NCBI GenBank assembly: GCA_003232965.1
Contig: QIKG01000070.1
Coordinates: forward strand, 1 to 16,116
Direction of reading: 5' to 3'
Length of the DNA: 16,116 nt
Origin: Oceanospirillales bacterium
GTDB taxonomy: Bacteria; Pseudomonadota; Gammaproteobacteria; Xanthomonadales; SZUA-36
Positions 14,072 through 16,116 of the stretch are shown here, in pieces. Both the position numbers and the translations under genes were made by a program. The first letter of the stretch is position 1. Each line of letters begins with the position of its first letter. The notes under the pieces are model-generated. The model was given only the letters and a program-made list of their open reading frames with translations. It ran no database searches and was not told the DNA's origin.

Positions 14072-14484
14072 AACCAGCCTCCTACTATAGCAATGGTCAG
14101 TACAGATGCAATGAACGAGCCCGACAATACAAAAATCGCCGAACGATTGGCCTGTTCAATTTTCATCATTCTTCCGGTGTCCCAGATTAGGTGTCGAAGA
14201 CCGTTGAAAAAATGGTAATAAATGGCAAAACACAGGGCGGCTAGCAATAGCATTCCGGGGATAGATACAAGCCAAAGCATTGCTGCTTGGTAGGCTGCCG
14301 CACCTTGACTGAGTGCAAACAGCCAGTAAATTAATAGTGCCGATCCAAAAACTGACAGAAAAACCCCGCTGGCGCGGTGGGCTATAGATAAAATGGAGCT
14401 CAGTTGCGGCTTATAGTATGGACCAATCATAAAAGGCGAGATTGGCCTTTGATGTCGCTCTGGCGTATTTTTTTCGGTTGCCAT
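14068..14484 (-). CDS. sdhC: succinate dehydrogenase cytochrome b556 subunit SdhC
   Basis: The 138-residue anchor has three membrane helices (about 41-58, 67-90 and 115-136). SILSIAHRASG (30-40) is the conserved quinone-site motif, with Ser-33 and His-36/Arg-37. YYHFFNGLRHLIWDTG (89-104) carries the haem ligand, probably His-91 by alignment with E. coli His-84. The phrase RPISPFMIGPYYKPQLSSI is a variant of the RPxSPHLxIY-type opening of the mitochondrial/alphaproteobacterial family. GGAG lies 11 bp before the ATG. Together with SdhD it binds haem b and anchors SdhAB at the membrane. Confidence 0.95.
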   Translation of the reverse strand: MATEKNTPERHQRPISPFMIGPYYKPQLSSILSIAHRASGVFLSVFGSALLIYWLFALSQGAAAYQAAMLWLVSIPGMLLLAALCFAIYYHFFNGLRHLIWDTGRMMKIEQANRSAIFVLSGSFIASVLTIAIVGGWL

Positions 14485-14512
14485 TATCTATTGATCTCCA
14501 TTAAATAAACGC

Positions 14513-14770
14513 CTAAAAGTCGCTACAGCGACCGTTGACCTGCCAATCGCCATAGCGAGTGGGCTCTGGGCCGGCAGGGCCTCCGATTTCACGCGCTGGT
14601 TTTGTTATCTTAGCCTGATCATCCACCTGCAACTGGGAGGGTTTGCTAGCAGTAGATAGCTTCTCAGGAGAAGTTACTGAACTGTTAGGCTCGCCGGCAA
14701 TTTGTATACCACCAATTGTTTTTGAGTCTTGCTGCATTGAATCTATTACCGCATGCGTGAGTCTGGTCAC
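14513..14770 (-). CDS. SDHAF4-like succinate dehydrogenase assembly factor (DUF1674)
   Basis: The C-terminal 25 residues (61-85) read EIGGPAGPEPTRYGDW, then GRCSDF at the very end. This is the hallmark of DUF1674, the family of mitochondrial SDHAF4/Sdh8 (human: EIGGPxGPEPTRYGDWExxGRCxDF). In eukaryotes the protein binds flavinylated SDHA, shields it and helps SdhA-SdhB assembly. The first 60 residues are low-complexity and poorly conserved, as in the family. The span uses a GTG (14770); ATG 14737 would give 74 residues and is equally possible because neither start has a clear ribosome site. The stop is 28 bp before sdhC, making it the first gene of the SDH operon. The functional call rests on a near-perfect motif plus position. 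Confidence 0.92.
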   Translation of the reverse strand: MTRLTHAVIDSMQQDSKTIGGIQIAGEPNSSVTSPEKLSTASKPSQLQVDDQAKITKPAREIGGPAGPEPTRYGDWQVNGRCSDF

Positions 14771-14771
14771 G

Positions 14772-14795
14772 ATTATATGTTATCGAATGATTATA
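14772..14795 (-). promoter_or_regulatory. candidate -10 boxes of the SDH operon promoter
   Basis: Two perfect TATAAT hexamers lie on the minus strand at 14795-14790 and 14777-14772, just upstream of the assembly-factor gene. Neither has a good -35 at 16-18 bp (CTACAC is 17 bp from the first). The upstream one would give a leader of about 13 bases to the GTG or 46 to the ATG. Confidence 0.45.
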
Positions 14796-14907
14796 TCGCT
14801 AATAATAAATTCGTGTAGACGATAATCAATTTTAATTTCTTTTGGTAGAGGTTTTATCGCCAGTAGTAATGAATCCCTACGCTATTAGGAGTATTATAGC
14901 CCCTTAA

Positions 14908-15058
14908 GGAACCTCTGATCTATTCATGAATGAGCATATTGAGCCTATAATCCCCAATAGCGGCGTTGGCAAGCACTAGCAATAGCGTTGCTATTACACC
15001 TTGCTCTTGAAAATTATAAATCTCAACTTGCTTCACTCAGAATAAATCAGAGGCTCAT
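14908..15058. mobile_element. 151-bp MITE-like element with imperfect long terminal inverted repeats
   Basis: The left end (14911-14925: ACCTCTGATCTATTC) and the complement of the right end (CCTCTGATTTATTC, at 15053-15040) are inverted repeats. Similarity continues inward with gaps for about 45 bp (GAGCAxxTTGAG, then TATAAT). TTAA flanks both sides (14904-14907 and 15059-15062), a plausible 4-bp target duplication. A short hairpin, AATAGC-GTT-GCTATT, lies in the middle. There is no coding capacity. The parent insertion sequence is not in the window and I cannot name its family. The element separates the SDH promoter from ygfZ. Confidence 0.65.
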
Positions 15059-15096
15059 TTAAATGAAAATCATTCTTGTTTGGTCTCGCTTTTATA

Positions 15097-15941
15097 ATGA
15101 ACAAATCAATGCCTGAAGTTCCACTAACCACCCTGCTCTGTTTAAAAATACACGGCAGTGATGCCAGTACATTTTTACAATCCCAGCTGACTATCGATGT
15201 CGAGCGGATCGAAAATGGGCAGTCGCGCCTCGGTGCCTATTGCGAACCTAAGGGGCGTGTAATTAGCACCTTAATTTTGGCCTTCATTGGTGGGGGCTTT
15301 TATATGTTGGTTCCGGCTGCGCTCAAAGATGATGTATTAAACACCCTGTTAAAATATCGCTTCCGGGCAAAGGTTGAATTTGAAGTTACTGCAGACAGCC
15401 AAGTTTATGGTAGTAATGGTTATAAAGCAGGCGCCGATATTATCTTTCCACACCCCCTAGATGAATCACGATCATTTCGCATAGGACCTGCGCTGAAAGC
15501 TGATAAACCCGTCAACGCCGAGGGCTTGGAGCATGGTCGATAGCAGATTTCGATACCGGTATGGTGTGGCTAGATCAGCGCACTAGCTGCCAACATCTGC
15601 CGCAATCACTCGGCCTGATAGAAAATAACGCAGTTGATTTTGACAAAGGCTGTTATCCCGGTCAGGAAATCATTGCCCGGCTCAAGTATCTCGGTAAAGC
15701 TAAACATACCATCCGAAAATTTCATGCCAACATCAACAGTGATACGCTTGTTGCGGCTAATTATCTCCGAGATCATTCCGGCAAGCGCCAGGGCCAGCGT
15801 TTGAACAGCATCAGTCTAGGCAATAAAACCCGTGGCTTGGCTGTGGTCAGTTGTGCCGCACTTGCCGCAGCTAGCGAATTGAATTTTACCGATGATAATG
15901 CTCAACGCATAGGCGAGGAGATTGTCTTCGATCAGGCCTAA
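15097..15941 (+). pseudogene. ygfZ: ygfZ-like folate-binding protein, frameshifted
   Basis: YgfZ is a folate-dependent, GcvT-like protein involved in Fe-S cluster maintenance and tRNA methylthiolation. The first part contains FLQSQLTIDV and LGAYCEPKGRVISTL. The second part begins WSIADFDTGMVWLD and contains the signature KGCYPGQEIIARLKYLGK with the conserved Cys codon at 15651-15653. The parts are in different frames. The first frame ends ...EGLEHGR at a TAG (15541-15543), while WSIADFDTG is read one base over, so a single-base change lies at about 15525-15532. Without repair the conserved Cys motif is lost. The start is uncertain: ATG 15097 or 15109, or TTG 15076; no clear ribosome site exists. 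A TATAAT at 15093-15098 overlaps the first ATG. It is divergent from the SDH operon; ygfZ adjoins sdhE-ygfX in E. coli too. Confidence 0.88.
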
Positions 15942-16027
15942 CTGCGCTGTTGATTGATAACAAAATTCGACTTTTTCAATAGATGGAGTATTATAAGGTT
16001 TCAAACCACCCAGGGAGGGGTTAGCTG

Positions 16028-16116
16028 ATGAACATAAAACAAGAAAAAAGCAATATGAAAAACACTACTGGAAAACCAGCCTTACTAACAGTTTCTTTAT
16101 TTTTACTTGGCGGTTT
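16028..16116 (+). CDS. start of an unidentified exported or membrane protein (partial)
   Basis: A strong ribosome site, AGGGAGGGG (16012-16020), lies 7 bp before the ATG. The visible 29 codons read MNIKQEKSNMKNTTGKPALL, then TVSLFLLGG: a charged start followed by a hydrophobic stretch, as in a signal peptide or membrane anchor. It runs off the right edge, so no family can be given. A gap of 86 bp separates it from ygfZ. Confidence 0.6.
   Translation, partial: MNIKQEKSNMKNTTGKPALLTVSLFLLGG

Noticed and set aside
15093..15098. TATAAT overlapping the first ATG of ygfZ as its promoter
   Set aside because: The box lacks a matching -35 and would give an almost leaderless message from the ATG at 15109. 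Mentioned in the gene entry but not called as a feature.
1..16116. tRNA, rRNA, riboswitch or CRISPR features anywhere in the window
   Set aside because: No cloverleaf-like conserved words, rRNA segments or known riboswitch cores were noticed by eye. A covariance-model scan would be needed to exclude small RNAs.

Overview
The window reads as chromosome of a marine-type gammaproteobacterium. The evidence is the SdhE-YgfX pair at the end of a succinate dehydrogenase operon, a YaaA protein, a divergent ygfZ-like gene and a REP-associated (RAYT) transposase remnant. The respiratory subunits themselves look like the alphaproteobacterial/mitochondrial type. No finer taxonomic assignment is supportable from the sequence alone.

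Bases 1 to about 5500 are an accessory, decaying, repeat-rich region. It holds short interspersed repeats (three copies of a TACTCTGACCCC motif), a 136/132-bp tandem repeat with two hairpins per unit, and a DUF2783-like gene interrupted by an in-frame TAG. Two secreted proteins follow: a 189-residue protein made of about 12 short [V/I]K[A/G/V] repeats (1476-2045) and an aerolysin-like pore-forming toxin candidate (2302-3198). After them come an IS91-family transposase wreck, a putative lipoprotein and a truncated RAYT transposase. Two repeat families tie the accessory genes together. R1 (about 110 bp) occurs three times. R2 (about 135 bp) is the upstream region plus first codons of the toxin gene, and occurs twice. 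The second R2 copy ends in a 9-residue toxin stub and sits directly upstream of the divergent lipoprotein gene.

Bases 5591-16116 are core metabolism. yaaA is on the plus strand. The minus strand then carries (reading along transcription, right to left) an SDHAF4-like assembly factor (DUF1674), sdhC, sdhD, sdhA, sdhB, sdhE and ygfX. Farther along the same strand lie an omega-amino acid:pyruvate aminotransferase, a methylmalonate/malonate-semialdehyde dehydrogenase and an adenine/adenosine deaminase. The SDH cluster encodes the whole of complex II plus both assembly factors expected for it: SdhE for flavinylation of SdhA and an SDHAF4-like factor for flavoprotein maturation. The aminotransferase and dehydrogenase together would take beta-alanine to acetyl-CoA. 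ygfZ is divergent from the SDH operon, and a 151-bp MITE-like element lies between them. A new gene starts at the right edge.

Several genes carry small lesions: ygfZ (single-base shift), mmsA (apparent 20-nt deletion), the deaminase (start out of frame by one base) and DUF2783 (in-frame stop). sdhE has no AUG in a position that keeps its essential motif. Either the genome is eroding locally or the assembly carries indel errors; this must be settled before function is inferred for those genes.
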